From assembly GCA_037445025.1 (NCBI GenBank), contig JBBILI010000023.1, positions 1 through 64,000 of the forward strand: 64,000 bases of DNA, in the 5' to 3' direction. The notes beneath the pieces were generated by a model that did not search any database, was not told the DNA's origin, and saw only the letters and a list, made by a program, of their open reading frames with translations. The stretch's first letter is position 1. The number at the start of each line of letters is the position of its first letter. Position numbers and translations under genes: made by a program. This DNA is from CAIQQQ01 sp037445025 (GTDB taxonomy: Bacteria > Pseudomonadota > Alphaproteobacteria > Acetobacterales > Acetobacteraceae). Below, one piece after another: positions 31,822-43,000 of the stretch.

Positions 31822-34279
31822 GCCTGACCTCCAGCCCACGGTCGAGCGCGCGGCGCAGCGCGCGCAGCCCGGCCTCACGGGAGAAATCGGCGCGCACCTT
31901 GTCCTGCCCCGCCCGCGACAGCCGCGCCCACAGCGCGGGATCGCGATAGACCCGCAGACAGGACGCGGCGAAGGACCCCGCATCATCGGCGATCAGCGCA
32001 TCGCGTCCGTCCTCCAGCTCCATCCCCTCGGCGCCCACCGGCGTCGTCACCACCGGCACGCCATAGGACATGGCCGAGGCGAGCTTACCCTTCACCCCCG
32101 CACCCGCCCGCAGCGGGCAGACAAAGACCCGGGCGGCATCGAACATCGGGCCGAGATCCTCGATCATGCCGGTGACGATCACGCGCGGCCCGGCCAGCGT
32201 CAGGATCTCGGGGCCGGGATGGGCGCCTGCGACGATGAGCCGCAGCGCCGGCATCTCGGCATGCAGCAGCGGCAGGATGTCGCGCACGAACCACAGCACG
32301 GCATCCACATTGGGGGTGTGGCGATAGCCGCCGAGGAAGCAGAGGTCGCGCCGCGCCGCGAACGGCACCGACGTGCCATGGAACGGGGTGATGAACGGCA
32401 TCACCAACGCAGGGGCGCCAGGCGCCAGCCGGGCGATCTCGGCCAGTTCGAAGCTCGACGGCGTCAGCGTGCAGTCGGTCTGTTCGACAAGCGCGATCTC
32501 GCGCGCCTGCATCGCCGCGGCCGCGCGCAGCCCGGCGGCGTCGCCGGCCACCTCCGCCTCGCGGCGCATGCGCAGGAAATGCAGGTCCATGTTGTTGAAC
32601 AGCAGCGTGGCCTGCGGCGCATGCGCCCGGACGGAAGGCAGCACCGCCTCGAGCACGCCCACGCGAAACACCAGCACCACGTCGAACAAGGCCCCGTACT
32701 GGCGCAGGATCGTCTCCACGCCGATGGCAAACGGGGCCACCAGGCATTCCACGCCGAGCGCGTGCAGCTCGCCGGTGGGGCCGGGCTGGAACAGCGCATT
32801 GTCCTGCGGAATGAAATACGTCTTGAAGCCCAGCAGCTGCAGCAGCTCGAAATGCATCACCGTGGTGACGGATCCGGCATCCTGCCGCGGCGTGGGCGTG
32901 GTCGCGTCGATCACCAGGGCGCGGCGATGGACGAAGCGGTCGCGTTCGAAATACACCGCCTCGCCGTTGCGCCGATGCGAAGCAAGCCGCGCCTGCCAGC
33001 GCACCGCGAGCTTGCGGGTGTTGACCGGCTGATACACCTTCACCCCGCTGGTGACGTCCCGGCCCGAGGTGACGCCTTCATAATGGATCACCCGCGCCTG
33101 CGGTTCGAACCACACCTGCCATCCGGCCTCGCTGACCCGCAGCGCGAGATCGGCGTCCTCGGCGTAGGCGGGGGCGTAATGCAGGTCGAGCCCGTCCATC
33201 GCATCCCACACCGCGCGCGGCAGAGCGATGCTGGCGCCCGAGAGAAAATCCACCTGCCGTGCGTGACAGTACTGCGGCCGATTCGGTTCGTCGCCACGGC
33301 CGTAGTTCCAGGCCGAGCCGTCGCGCCAGATGATGCCGCCGGCCTCCTGCAGCGATCCGTCCGGGTTGAACAGCTTGGCGCCGACCAGACCCGCTTCCGG
33401 ATGACGCGCAAAGCGGTCCACCAGGGCATCGAGCCAGCCTTCGACCACGCGGGTGTCGTTGTTGAGCAGAACGATCACCCGCCCCCGCGCCCGCGTCACA
33501 CCGTCGTTGCAGCTCTGGATGAAGCCCTTGTTGTCCGGCTGGTGCAGCAGGGTCAGATGCGGCAACCCGGCCAGCACCCGGGCGGTCTCGTCGGGCGACA
33601 GGTCATCGACCACGATGAGCTCGACGGTGGCCCGCGTCGCATGGCGATACAGGCTGTCGAGACAGTTCAAGGTGTGGCCGAGCTGGCCATGCACCGGAAT
33701 AACGATGGAGACATCGGGCACGGCGCCGCGGGCGGCGAAGCGCATCGCCGGGTGATCGGCGGGCAGGCTGGCCCGGGCGCCGGCGAAATCGGGCGCCGCG
33801 GTGGCAAGCCGCCAGCGTTCGAGAAAGGCTGCCCCCCGGGCGATCTCCGGAATCACGCTGTCATCGGCGCGCAGATCGTACGGATCGGTGAAGGGCAGCG
33901 CGTCCGGCTCCTGCTGGCGCGGCCAGGGATGCGGTTCGGCCGACGTATCGAACACCGCGGCCGCGACCCGGGGCGGCGGCGGCGCCTGCAAGGCCGCGAA
34001 CAGCCTGTCCTCCAGCGCCAGCAGCCGGTTCACCAGGCTTGCGCCCGACCCGGCCGCGCGCGGCCGCGCCACCGGGGCCGGCCGCTCTGCATCATGGGCA
34101 TGGCTGTCATCGCGCCGCATCAGCCGTTCGACCAAAGCGACAGCCTGCGCCCGCAAGACCATCGCCTCATCGCGGGCCGTCTGCTGCGCCGGTTCCGGGG
34201 GCAACGGCTTGCGGGGCGTCCGCACCGCCCTGCGCTGCGCCGCTGCCCCCGGGGACTGGCTGTCGGTCGCCTTCGCCAT
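31796..34279 (-). CDS. Bifunctional glycosyltransferase (GT2 + GT4-like)
   Basis: This ~827-aa fusion has two transferase domains. After a ~160-residue variable N-terminus comes a family 2 domain: VSIVIPVHGQLGHTLNCLDS, ELIVVDDLSPDET, VIVLLNNDTRVVEGWLDALV, FLSGASIALPRAVW. A C-terminal GT-B-like domain follows (ALVIDATTPTPRQDAGS, LCFLGGYRHTPNVDAVLWF, VFVCPLRAGAGVKGKLASAM, GVPVVTTPVGAEGM). Such fusions can add two successive sugars. The ATG at 34279 has a gaggga ribosome site; 34288 is an alternative start. It is divergent from the methyltransferase gene. Confidence 0.88.
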   Translation of the reverse strand: MAKATDSQSPGAAAQRRAVRTPRKPLPPEPAQQTARDEAMVLRAQAVALVERLMRRDDSHAHDAERPAPVARPRAAGSGASLVNRLLALEDRLFAALQAPPPPRVAAAVFDTSAEPHPWPRQQEPDALPFTDPYDLRADDSVIPEIARGAAFLERWRLATAAPDFAGARASLPADHPAMRFAARGAVPDVSIVIPVHGQLGHTLNCLDSLYRHATRATVELIVVDDLSPDETARVLAGLPHLTLLHQPDNKGFIQSCNDGVTRARGRVIVLLNNDTRVVEGWLDALVDRFARHPEAGLVGAKLFNPDGSLQEAGGIIWRDGSAWNYGRGDEPNRPQYCHARQVDFLSGASIALPRAVWDAMDGLDLHYAPAYAEDADLALRVSEAGWQVWFEPQARVIHYEGVTSGRDVTSGVKVYQPVNTRKLAVRWQARLASHRRNGEAVYFERDRFVHRRALVIDATTPTPRQDAGSVTTVMHFELLQLLGFKTYFIPQDNALFQPGPTGELHALGVECLVAPFAIGVETILRQYGALFDVVLVFRVGVLEAVLPSVRAHAPQATLLFNNMDLHFLRMRREAEVAGDAAGLRAAAAMQAREIALVEQTDCTLTPSSFELAEIARLAPGAPALVMPFITPFHGTSVPFAARRDLCFLGGYRHTPNVDAVLWFVRDILPLLHAEMPALRLIVAGAHPGPEILTLAGPRVIVTGMIEDLGPMFDAARVFVCPLRAGAGVKGKLASAMSYGVPVVTTPVGAEGMELEDGRDALIADDAGSFAASCLRVYRDPALWARLSRAGQDKVRADFSREAGLRALRRALDRGLEVRLSRDRSAG

Positions 34280-34483
34280 ATCCCTCATCCCGCTGCCCTT
34301 GGCGCCATCGCCGCACCGCTCCCATGCCACAGGCGCAGACCAAACATCGATCCACGCACATGCTTCGTACCGTGAAAAGGCGCGACGGTCTTTGCCTTTC
34401 CCGAAGCCTGGCGCAAACTTCGCCGCCACCAGACAGCAACCTGCGCAGACTGCGATGCTGCCACAGACACGTCAGGACAATGG

Positions 34484-35113
34484 ATGCCGAATGCTATCGT
34501 TCCCGCCAGGACACTGCCAGAACATCTTCTGGCCCGCTCACGGGTTCTGCCGAACCGGGAAGCGGTTATTCCACGGCTGTCCCGACATATTCGATTCTGC
34601 GAGGTCGGTGTGGCACTGGGTGACTTCAGCGCCCAGGTGATGCAGGGCGGCGCGATCGACCGTTTCATCGCCGTGGATCTGTTCACCCTGCACCAATACC
34701 CTGAAATGTGGGGCGGCCGCATCGGCCAGGAACTCAACGGGCGCAGCCACGCCGATTATTTCCGCGACCGGTTTGCCAAAGAGATCGCGATGGAGCGTCT
34801 CGAACTGCTGGAAGGCAACAGCACCGACATGCTGGAACTGTTGCCGGATGGCTCGGTCGACGTGTTCTATGTCGACGCGCATCACTCCTATGACGCCGTC
34901 AGCGCCGAGCTGGCGATCATCCATCGCAAGATCGCACCGGGCGGTTGGATCTGGCTCAACGACTACATCATGCATGACTACATGACCGACACGCAGTACG
35001 GCGTGGTGCAGGCCACCAACAATTTCATGATCGAGCAGAACTGGGAGATGTTATACCTGTGCCTGCAGGCCGGCATGTACTGCGATGTGGTGATCCGCAA
35101 ATTCGTCGGCTAG
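34484..35113 (+). CDS. Class I SAM-dependent methyltransferase
   Basis: This 209-aa protein is of the Methyltransf_24 type. The AdoMet-binding motif I is IRFCEVGVALGDFSAQ, followed by RFIAVDLFTLHQYPE and VDVFYVDAHHSYDAVSAEL, then LNDYIMHD. It likely O-methylates a sugar in the surface glycan, given its glycosyltransferase neighbours. The ATG has an aggaca ribosome site six bases upstream. It is a single gene between two minus-strand genes. Confidence 0.85.
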   Translation: MPNAIVPARTLPEHLLARSRVLPNREAVIPRLSRHIRFCEVGVALGDFSAQVMQGGAIDRFIAVDLFTLHQYPEMWGGRIGQELNGRSHADYFRDRFAKEIAMERLELLEGNSTDMLELLPDGSVDVFYVDAHHSYDAVSAELAIIHRKIAPGGWIWLNDYIMHDYMTDTQYGVVQATNNFMIEQNWEMLYLCLQAGMYCDVVIRKFVG

Positions 35114-35141
35114 CCGGCCCGCCGCCAAAGGCCGCCCGCGC

Positions 35142-36467
35142 TCACAGCAGCCCGGCGACGCCAATCGCCTCCCAGTACGACATGCCACCAGCCATGTGCG
35201 CCGCGATCTCCGGCAGCGCCGAGATATGGGTGATCTTGTAGGCCTCGCTGGTGTCGAACACGTTGGGAAGCTCGGAATAGATCTGCCCGAACCGCGGCGC
35301 GGGATCGCGCTGCGCCGTGACGATGCGTCGCCCGACCTCCAGGCCGACCTGGTCGATCCACCAGTTGTTGCCGCGATCATCCCAGAAATACTCGATGCAG
35401 TCCGCCGTGCTGTCGAGAAACGCCATCGAGTCCTCCGCCGCGGGAAACAGGATCCACCCGGCCGAGAAGCGCCGCCAGGGCAGATAGCCGTTCCACGGCC
35501 CGTCGGACAGCAGCCCCAGAATCCGTGTCTCGGCCAGCATCAGCGGCAGATGCGCCGCGCGGAACTGCTCCACATCCGGGATGAACGCGTCGGCATCCAC
35601 CGTCAGCAGCGGGCAGCCGAAACGCCGCAGCGCTGAGCCCCCCTTGAGGAAGCGCGCCGAGGCGAAATAGGCGTTGCCGTGGCGAACCTCCGTCTCAACG
35701 CTGACGGCCAGATGCAGCCCCATCGCACGCGCCTCCGCCATCCACGACTCGATCAACGCGAGGTCGGGCTCCTGGCGGAACATGGCATGCAGATGCAGCC
35801 CAACGCCCTCCGGCGCCAGCCGGGCGACGCTCTGGATCCAGTCACGCGCGAAGGCCATGCCATAGAGCCGGTCGAAACAGGTGCTGATCACCAGACGCTG
35901 CGACACGCTGAATTCGCAGACCCAGCGCGCCTCGCGGCCAAGCCGGGGCATGCTGCGCAGCGCCGCCAGCGCCGCCTCGGTCGGATAGGTCCTGGCGAAC
36001 GCGGCACCGCCGCCAAGGTCACAGCGCACGATCCGGTAGAAATCCGGATAGGTGGCGGCCAGGGCAAACTGGCGAAACGCCGTCTCGACATCGTCGGCGA
36101 CGAAGGCGCGCAGGCCGGACACGATCAGCCAGTAATAATTGTCCCGGCAGTTCACCGCCTGCGGCCGCGCGAGGCACCGATCAAGAGCTGCGAGCAGCGC
36201 CGGACGCGGCCGGAACGGTGTGCCGTCCGTGGGGGGCTCCCAGAGATCGTAATCGTGCAGATAGCCGCGCGCCTCATAGGCGAAGGCATGGGGCAGGCAG
36301 TGCGGGTTGGGGGGATCCAGCACCAGGGCGGCGCAGTCCTGCCGGAACGCCGCCAGCTCGCCGGCGGCGGCGGCGGCGTGGAAGCTGCTGAGGAACAGCG
36401 TGTTGACGTCTGCGAAACCGGTGGTGGCCGCGGCGTCCTGGAGCAGCCTCGTCATGTCGGCGATCAC
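35142..36467 (-). CDS. Unknown glycan-island protein
   Basis: This 441-aa protein is mostly helical in its first 180 residues. It then has an alternating alpha/beta part with APEGVGLHLHAMF, LIESWMAEARAMGLHLAVSV and PLLTVDADAFIPDVEQF. The VDADAF segment resembles the DxD of GT-A-fold glycosyltransferases, and WDDRGNNWWIDQVGLEV could contact an acceptor. I cannot assign a family; a glycosyltransferase is the best guess. GTG at 36467 is taken as start; ATG at 36455 is also possible. The acetyltransferase gene lies 69 bases upstream in the same direction. Confidence 0.75.
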   Translation of the reverse strand: MIADMTRLLQDAAATTGFADVNTLFLSSFHAAAAAGELAAFRQDCAALVLDPPNPHCLPHAFAYEARGYLHDYDLWEPPTDGTPFRPRPALLAALDRCLARPQAVNCRDNYYWLIVSGLRAFVADDVETAFRQFALAATYPDFYRIVRCDLGGGAAFARTYPTEAALAALRSMPRLGREARWVCEFSVSQRLVISTCFDRLYGMAFARDWIQSVARLAPEGVGLHLHAMFRQEPDLALIESWMAEARAMGLHLAVSVETEVRHGNAYFASARFLKGGSALRRFGCPLLTVDADAFIPDVEQFRAAHLPLMLAETRILGLLSDGPWNGYLPWRRFSAGWILFPAAEDSMAFLDSTADCIEYFWDDRGNNWWIDQVGLEVGRRIVTAQRDPAPRFGQIYSELPNVFDTSEAYKITHISALPEIAAHMAGGMSYWEAIGVAGLL

Positions 36468-36536
36468 TCTCTCTGAAGGGCGGCTCCGGCATGGCCGGGT
36501 CCGCCTTGGATGGTCAGGCAGCGCCGCACCGCCCGG

Positions 36537-37292
36537 TCACGCCGGCGGCGCGGCCGCTGACAGCTCGGCGAAGAAGGCGCCGAGCCGCAGCCTCGTCACC
36601 TCATAGGGCAGCAGCGTTCCCGCCGCTTCGTGATCCTCGATCCAGTCCAGCGCCTGTTCCGGCTGGGTCATGTCCACCGCGGTCAGATCCGCGAACGAAT
36701 AGCGCCACCATTTCACCCGCAGCAGCCGCTCCACCAGCGCGTCGGGGAAGCGTGTGCGGATGATGCGCGCGGGGTTGCCGGCCACCACGGCATAGGGCGG
36801 CACATCCTTGGTCACCACGGCATGCGCCCCCACCACGGCCCCGTCGGCGATGGTGACACCGGACTTGAGGTAGACATTCTGCCCGATCCAGACATCGTTG
36901 CCGATCGTGATATCGGTCCGCCGCTCCGGCATGGCGCAGAGCGGGCGATCCACGACCCCCCGCCTGCTCGCGTATTCATAGCTGGCCCAATGATCGTAGG
37001 TGATGTTGGAGGTCGAAAGCCAGGTCGTGACATGTTCGATCTGGCCGAAATGCAGGCCGGAGCCAATCGAGCAATAGCGCCCGACAGCGAGGTTGCGGCC
37101 ATAGAACGCGCTGTTCGAATACGAAAACGCACCCAGTTCGAGCCGGCTGTCATGCCCGGACTCGACATTGAAGGTGAACGGCGGCTCGATCGTGGTGTCG
37201 TCATGATACGAGAACAGGCCGTTGCGACAGGTGGAAACCAGCCGCTCCAGCAGCTTCATGCGCACATGATCGTCGATCTGGAACAGTGCCAT
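36537..37292 (-). CDS. CatB-related hexapeptide O-acetyltransferase
   Basis: This 251-aa left-handed beta-helix acyltransferase has hexapeptide repeats visible as LAVGRYCSIGSGLHFG, ITIGNDVWIGQNVYLKSG and VTIADGAVVGAHAVVTKDVP. The segment YAVVAGNPARIIRTRF closes the helix, as in the xenobiotic/virginiamycin acetyltransferase group. In a glycan cluster it most likely O-acetylates a sugar with acetyl-CoA. The C-terminal ~70 residues are helical and include KWWRYSF. It is cotranscribed with the unknown gene that follows. Confidence 0.88.
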   Translation of the reverse strand: MALFQIDDHVRMKLLERLVSTCRNGLFSYHDDTTIEPPFTFNVESGHDSRLELGAFSYSNSAFYGRNLAVGRYCSIGSGLHFGQIEHVTTWLSTSNITYDHWASYEYASRRGVVDRPLCAMPERRTDITIGNDVWIGQNVYLKSGVTIADGAVVGAHAVVTKDVPPYAVVAGNPARIIRTRFPDALVERLLRVKWWRYSFADLTAVDMTQPEQALDWIEDHEAAGTLLPYEVTRLRLGAFFAELSAAAPPA

Positions 37293-37999
37293 GAGATCCT
37301 CCGCGCCACGCCGGCTGCGATAGATTGCCGGCGCGGGCTAATTGGCAGTGTCAACCGGCACAACGCAAGCAGGCAGCGCTGCGTCGCGATGGCCCACGCG
37401 ACCGGTCCGGCTCCAGATCGGTGCACGTGCCATCCGCAGACAGATGTCGCGTCAGGATGGGGCGCCGACGGTGCTCCACCTCCAAAACGCTGCAGATGGG
37501 ATAGCCCCACCCTCCGAATTCACAGGCCGGACCTGCGGGAGCGGAATATTAAGGATCCGCGGTTCAGCCTGTCAATCATCTCCATAATTTTATGCAACTG
37601 TGAACAACGATAAACCGTTCCCCCTTCATGCGTCGCCTTGGCTGCCGATGGTCGGGATCAATTCGCTGGAAATTCGGCGGCGCACCCACCGGCAAACCGT
37701 AATAATATCTCTGGTAACTATATCGCCCTCTGACCGGAAAATCGCTCAGCCAAATCGGATAACTCTCTGTAAATTATGCTGATTCAGTGTCGTCACCGGT
37801 GCGCGGTGCCGTTACGGTACCGTCATCGCCACCGTGAACTCACGGTCTTGTTACCACCCCCACCCCATGTCTCTTCGCAGATGCGGAAATCTTCCATTGC
37901 ATCAGGGCCAGAGATATGTTAGCTCAGAATTACATGCACAGAGCACAGACCGGTCCCACGATCGGAGCACTCTCTGTCCTAATTTAAGAGAATGACAAC
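37293..37999. other. Long AT-richer intergenic region before the secreted repeat protein
   Basis: About 700 bp with no credible gene and visibly lower GC than the flanks. It separates the divergent acetyltransferase and the repeat-protein gene and should hold both promoters. A perfect inverted repeat ACCGTGA-ac-TCACGGT (37831-37846) is followed by cttgtt and may be an operator or hairpin. A 60-codon open frame at 37600-37782 has no family features and is probably not a gene. Confidence 0.5.
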
Positions 38000-39964
38000 A
38001 TGAGCTCAGTCACGACGATATCAGGTGCCGTAACCGGACAGATCGTACTCCCGTCATCCGTTGCCGACCAGGCCAACCTATTGGCCGCTCAGATTGCGTC
38101 CTCGATCAATTCGACCTTCACGGGCGACACGAGCTTCCTGGTCGGAGGTGCCGCCTCGCCGACCGGCAGCGGCCTGCTGATCAAGCTGCAGCCGTCCATG
38201 ACGACGGACAGCGCCACCGGCTTCGGCGCGGTCGTCATCGACGACTCCGGTTCGAGCAACAGCATCATCGTCGGCGGCACCGCCGCCTCGTCGATCCTCA
38301 GCGCCACCGGCAACCTGACGCTGACCACGAACCCCGGCGACACGACCAACCTCACCATCGCGGCGCTGACCGGCAACAATTCCATTTCGCTGGTCAACAA
38401 CAGCGGCAGCGACACGATCGTGACGAGCTCCGGCAACGACACGATCCGCGCCGGCAGCGGCGCCACCTCGATCGACGCCGGCGCCGGTGCCAACTCGATC
38501 TTCGCCGGCAGCGGCAACGACACGATCTTTGTACAGGGCACCGACACGGTTCAGCTCGGCACCGGCAATGCCACCATCGTCGTTGACACGAGCGCGGTTG
38601 CTCCGAACGACAGCGTTGTGGTGATTGGCGCCACGTCCGGCAGCGGACAGCTGACCTTCACCAACGGCGCCAATGCATCGACGGTGCTTGGCGGGGCCGG
38701 CACCTACAAGATCGACGGCGGCGCCGGCGGCGGCGTGTTCGCCGGCGGCTCCGCCGGCAGCAACACCATCTTCGGCGGCAGCGCCGCGGCCACCATCACC
38801 GGTGGCGGCTCGGGCGACCTGCTCAACACCGGCAACGGTCTGAACAATGTCGTCTTCGCCGGCGCGGGCACCAACGTCACCGTGAACGCCGGCACCGGTA
38901 CCGGCAGCATCGTGGCGGGCTCCGGCACCGATCTGATCAACACCCAGGGCACCGATACCGTGGCCCTCGGTTCGGGTACCGCCACGGTCGTGGCGATCAC
39001 CGGCAGCGACCTCGTGCAGGGCGCCACGGCGGTAACCGGCTCCGGAATGACCCTCGCTTTCGTTGGCGCCGCCGCGGCGAGCACCGTTCTTGGGGGAGCT
39101 GGCTCCTACTTCATCCAGGCCGGCGCGGGCGGCGGCGTGTTCACCGGCGGTTCGGCCGGCAGCAACACCATCGTTGGTGGCACGGGCAGCGTGACCATCT
39201 CCGGTGTCGGGTCGAACAACCTGCTCATCGGCAGCGCGGGCGCTGCGGACAGCATCTCGGCCGGTTCGGGCAATCAGATCACCATCACCGGCGGCACCGG
39301 CTCCGGCACGATCCTGGGCGGGTCGGGCAGCAACGACATCATCAACGTGCTCGGTTCTGACACGGTGCAGCTCAGCTCGGGCAGCGGCGATCAGATCTTC
39401 GCCTTCGGCAGCGGCAGCGCCCTGGTGCAGGGCGGCTCGTCCTACTTCAGCTTCTACGGCAACGGCACCGCGGCCAGCACGGTCATGGGCGGAACCGGCG
39501 CGGATGACACGATCTACGCCAGCAACGGCGGCGGCGTGTATGCCGGCGGCAGTGGCGGCAGCAACATTATCGTCGGCGGCACCGGCGCCACCACGCTCAT
39601 CGGCGGCGGCGCGGGTGACTACATCCAGGCCGGCTCTGGCGCCACCTCGCTGGTCGCCGGCACCGGGTTCGAGGTTCTGCAGGCCGGCACCGGTCAGGAC
39701 ACGATGGTCGGCCAGGTTGGCGCCATCAACGGCGTCGAGATCTTCGACTTCGATAAGATCACCAGCAACAGCCAGACCTACACGATCCAGAACTTCGTCA
39801 ACGGCCGCGACGCCATTCAGCTGGCAAGCTCTGCCCAAGCGACCTTCGCGCAGGGCAATCTCACCAACGATGGCACCAACACCACCGTCGCACTGGGCGA
39901 CGGCACCAAGATCATCCTGCAGGGCTCCGTGGTGACCAACATCACGCGGCTGTTCCATTCCTGA
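38000..39964 (+). CDS. Secreted glycine-rich beta-repeat (RTX-like) surface protein
   Basis: This 654-aa protein has no Cys or Trp and a composition dominated by Gly, Ser, Thr, Ala, Asn and Asp. Three tandem units of about 131-135 residues start near residues 225, 360 and 491, each with ASTVLGG (or ASTVMGG), GGGVFAGGSAGSN-type and TDTVQLGTG-type segments. Short GSGNDTI repeats resemble RTX nonapeptides. There is no Sec signal. The C-terminus (YTIQNFVNGRDAIQL, VALGDGTKIILQGSV) looks like a type I secretion signal region. A surface-layer or adhesin role is inferred. It lies in the middle of the glycan-modification island, which makes it a likely glycoprotein. Confidence 0.8.
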   Translation: MSSVTTISGAVTGQIVLPSSVADQANLLAAQIASSINSTFTGDTSFLVGGAASPTGSGLLIKLQPSMTTDSATGFGAVVIDDSGSSNSIIVGGTAASSILSATGNLTLTTNPGDTTNLTIAALTGNNSISLVNNSGSDTIVTSSGNDTIRAGSGATSIDAGAGANSIFAGSGNDTIFVQGTDTVQLGTGNATIVVDTSAVAPNDSVVVIGATSGSGQLTFTNGANASTVLGGAGTYKIDGGAGGGVFAGGSAGSNTIFGGSAAATITGGGSGDLLNTGNGLNNVVFAGAGTNVTVNAGTGTGSIVAGSGTDLINTQGTDTVALGSGTATVVAITGSDLVQGATAVTGSGMTLAFVGAAAASTVLGGAGSYFIQAGAGGGVFTGGSAGSNTIVGGTGSVTISGVGSNNLLIGSAGAADSISAGSGNQITITGGTGSGTILGGSGSNDIINVLGSDTVQLSSGSGDQIFAFGSGSALVQGGSSYFSFYGNGTAASTVMGGTGADDTIYASNGGGVYAGGSGGSNIIVGGTGATTLIGGGAGDYIQAGSGATSLVAGTGFEVLQAGTGQDTMVGQVGAINGVEIFDFDKITSNSQTYTIQNFVNGRDAIQLASSAQATFAQGNLTNDGTNTTVALGDGTKIILQGSVVTNITRLFHS

Positions 39965-40045
39965 GGTTTCCTGATAGACACGTGACACGGGGCCGGACCG
40001 AACACTCTTCGGTCCGGCCTTTCTGTATCGGAGTGACACGCAGTC

Positions 40046-43000
40046 TTGGCGGAACCTGCCCCGGATCCCGACCTCGCGTCCGCCGAAGCCGCGCTGCGCC
40101 GCGGCTGTGCCGCGTTGGACAGCGGCGACGTCGCCGCCGCCCAACGCTGGTTCGAGCGCGCGCGCCGGCTGTCCCCGTCCAACACCGGCGTCTCGATCCT
40201 GCAGGCCGCCTCGCTGCTCGAAGCTGATCCGGCCAAGGCCATCCAGCTGATGCGCGATTGCTGCCGCCAGCAGCCCCACTCGGTGCAGGCCCGCACCATG
40301 CTGATCGTCTGCGCCGGCCGCCTCGGCGAGATCGCGCTCGCCCGCGACGAGCTGGCCGGCTTTCTGTCGAACCACGCCTTGCCCGACGATCCGAGCTTTC
40401 GCATCATGGCCGATGCGGTGGTCCGCCGCGCGGGCGCTGCCGGATGGATCGCCCTCGGCAGCGACGGCGTGTGCACCATCGCCGCCACCGACGCCGCCGG
40501 CCCGGTCCGGCTGGCGCTGGACGAGCGCCCCCTGCGGGTCGGCCGCAAACCGCGACCGGGCGCGCTCATGCGCCACAGCCTGCCGCAGCACTGGCGCCGG
40601 GCGCACCGGCTCAGCGCCGCTCTCGGCGACGCCGCCCTGCTCGGCAGCCCCATCGACGTGCAGGCCATCCTGCGCATCGAAGGCTTCGTCGCGGTGTCGC
40701 CCGACTGGGGTCTGGAAGGCTGGGCCTGGCACCCCGCCGCCCCGGACCGCGCGGCCGAGCTGCGGCTGACCGTGCACGACCCCGCGACCGACGCCACCAC
40801 CGAGCACGCACTCACCGCCGATGACGACAGCCTGGTGCTGGACCAGCAGCCGCAGGGCCTGCGCCGCCGCGGCTTCCGGGTGCCGCCGGCCGATCTGCCG
40901 GCGTTCGCGCATATCCATGTCCGCGGCGTCGACGGGCGGGATCTCGCCGGCAGCCCCATCACCATCGGCCGCGAGCTGCGCGCCAGCCGCCGCGCCGCGG
41001 CGCGGATCGCCCATGTCTATTCGCTGCGGCCGGGCACCCGCCCCGCCGCCGGCGAGGACGCCGACAGCTGGCGCCTGCTCGACGCGACGCTGCTGCTGCC
41101 GGTGGCCCGCATGAAGCGGCCGGCGCCGGAGTCGCCCCCCAGGCGCGCGCCGCTCGACATCGTCATCCCCGTCTTTCGCGGCGCCGGCGACTTCGCCGCC
41201 TGCCTCGCCAGCCTGCGCGGCCAGGTGCCGCGCGGCGGACGGATCGTGGTGGTCGATGACGGCTCGGAGGACCCCGAGCTGTGCGACGCGGTCGACCGCG
41301 CCGCCACGTCCGGCGCCATCACCCTGCTGCGCCACGCCGGCAACCAGGGCTTTCCCGCTGCCGTCCGCACCGGGCTGCGCCACGCCATGGCGCAGGCGCC
41401 GCGCGATGTGCTGCTGCTCAACGCCGACACCATCCTGCCGCAAGACGCCATCGCCCGGCTGCGCCGCACCGCCTACGCGGCCGATGATATCGGCAGCGTC
41501 ACGCCCATGACCAATGACGGCACCATCGTCTCCTACCCCGCCCCCGACCAGCCGATGGCAGCACCGCAGGGCGAGGCGCTGCGGGTGCTCGATGCCGCCT
41601 TCGCCGCCGCCAACCGCCATGTCACCTTCGATATCCCGACCGCGGTCGGATTCTGCATGCTGCTCCGCCATGACTGTCTGCTCGAGGTCGGCGGCTTCCG
41701 CGACGACGTGTTCGCGCAGGGCTACGGCGAGGAGAATGACTGGTGCCTGCGCGCCGGGCATTTCGGCTGGCGCCACGTGGCGGCGGCCGATGTGTTCGTC
41801 GCCCACACCGGCGGCACCTCGTTCGGCGTGCTGAAAACCCACCTGATCGCCCGCAACCTGACTTTGCTGAACCGGCTGCACCCGGGCTACGACCGGCTGA
41901 TCGCCGAATTCTGCGCGCGCGACCCGCTGGAGCGCGCGCGCCACGCGGTCGACCTGCACCGGTTCCAGGCCGGGCGCCTGGCCCAGGGGTCGGTGCTGCT
42001 GATCACGCATGACATGGGCGGCGGCGTGGCCCGCCATGTCGAGACCCGCAGCGCCGCGATTCGCGCCGTCGGCCTGCGGCCGATCCTGCTGCGCCCCGGA
42101 CAGAACGGCGCCTGCCGCATCAGCGAGCCACCTGACGGCCACACGGTGGAATTCCGCCTCCCCGACGCGTTCGAGGACCTCGTTCGCGCCCTGCGGCGTG
42201 AACGGCCGCAGCATGTCGAGCTGCATCACTTCATCGGCTACGGGCTCGACATCGTCACCGTCGCCGACCGGCTCGGCGTACCCTACGACATCTACGTCCA
42301 TGACTACGCCACCTGGTGCCCACGCGTGACCATGCTGGGCGATGGCGACCGCTATTGCGGCGAGCCGACCGAGCTGCAGACCTGCATCGACTGCATCGGC
42401 CGCAACGAGAGCCGGCTGCAGGACCCGATCGGCGTGGCCCAGCTGCGGCAGCGCTCCGCCGGCTGGATCGCCGCCGCCCGCCAGGCGATCGCCCCGTCGC
42501 GCGACGCGGCGCTGCGGGTCGCCCGACATTTTCCCGGCACCGCGCCGCGCGTGCTGCCCTGGGAGGCCGACGCCACCGTGGCCCGGCGCGTGCCGGCGCG
42601 GGTCCCGCCGCCACTGCCCGGCACGCGGCTGCGCGTGGTGGTGCCGGGTGCCATCGGGCCGGACAAGGGCTACGCCGTGCTGCGCGCCTGCGCCGCCGAC
42701 GCACAGGCGCGCGACCTGCCGCTCGAATTCATCGTCGCCGGCTTCACCATGGATGACGGCCCCTTGCTCGAAACCGGCCGGGTCTTCGTCACCGGCCGGT
42801 TCGAGGAGGCGGAGGGCGCCTCGCTCGTCGCCCTCCAGCAGGCCGATCTCGGCTTTCTGCCCTCGGTCTGGCCGGAGACCTGGTGCTATGCGCTGTCCCT
42901 GCTCTGGCAGGCGGGCCTGCGCGTGGCCGCGTTCGATCTCGGCGCCCAGGCCGAGCGCATCCGCGCCACCGGCACCGGCGTGGTGTTTCCGCTCGGCCTG

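Noticed and set aside
37600..37782. 60-codon frame in the intergenic region before the secreted repeat protein
   Set aside because: No ribosome site, mixed composition and no recognisable features.
38400..39750. Repeated DNA within the glycine-rich gene considered as a CRISPR-like or tandem DNA repeat
   Set aside because: The similarity is between long coding units with diverged DNA; there are no short identical repeats with unique spacers.
38078..42529. 1483-codon open frame on the minus strand
   Set aside because: It is antisense to the repeat protein and the large glycosyltransferase; composition is low-complexity (Gly/Val/Ala/Arg/His) with no motifs, as expected from high-GC shadow frames.
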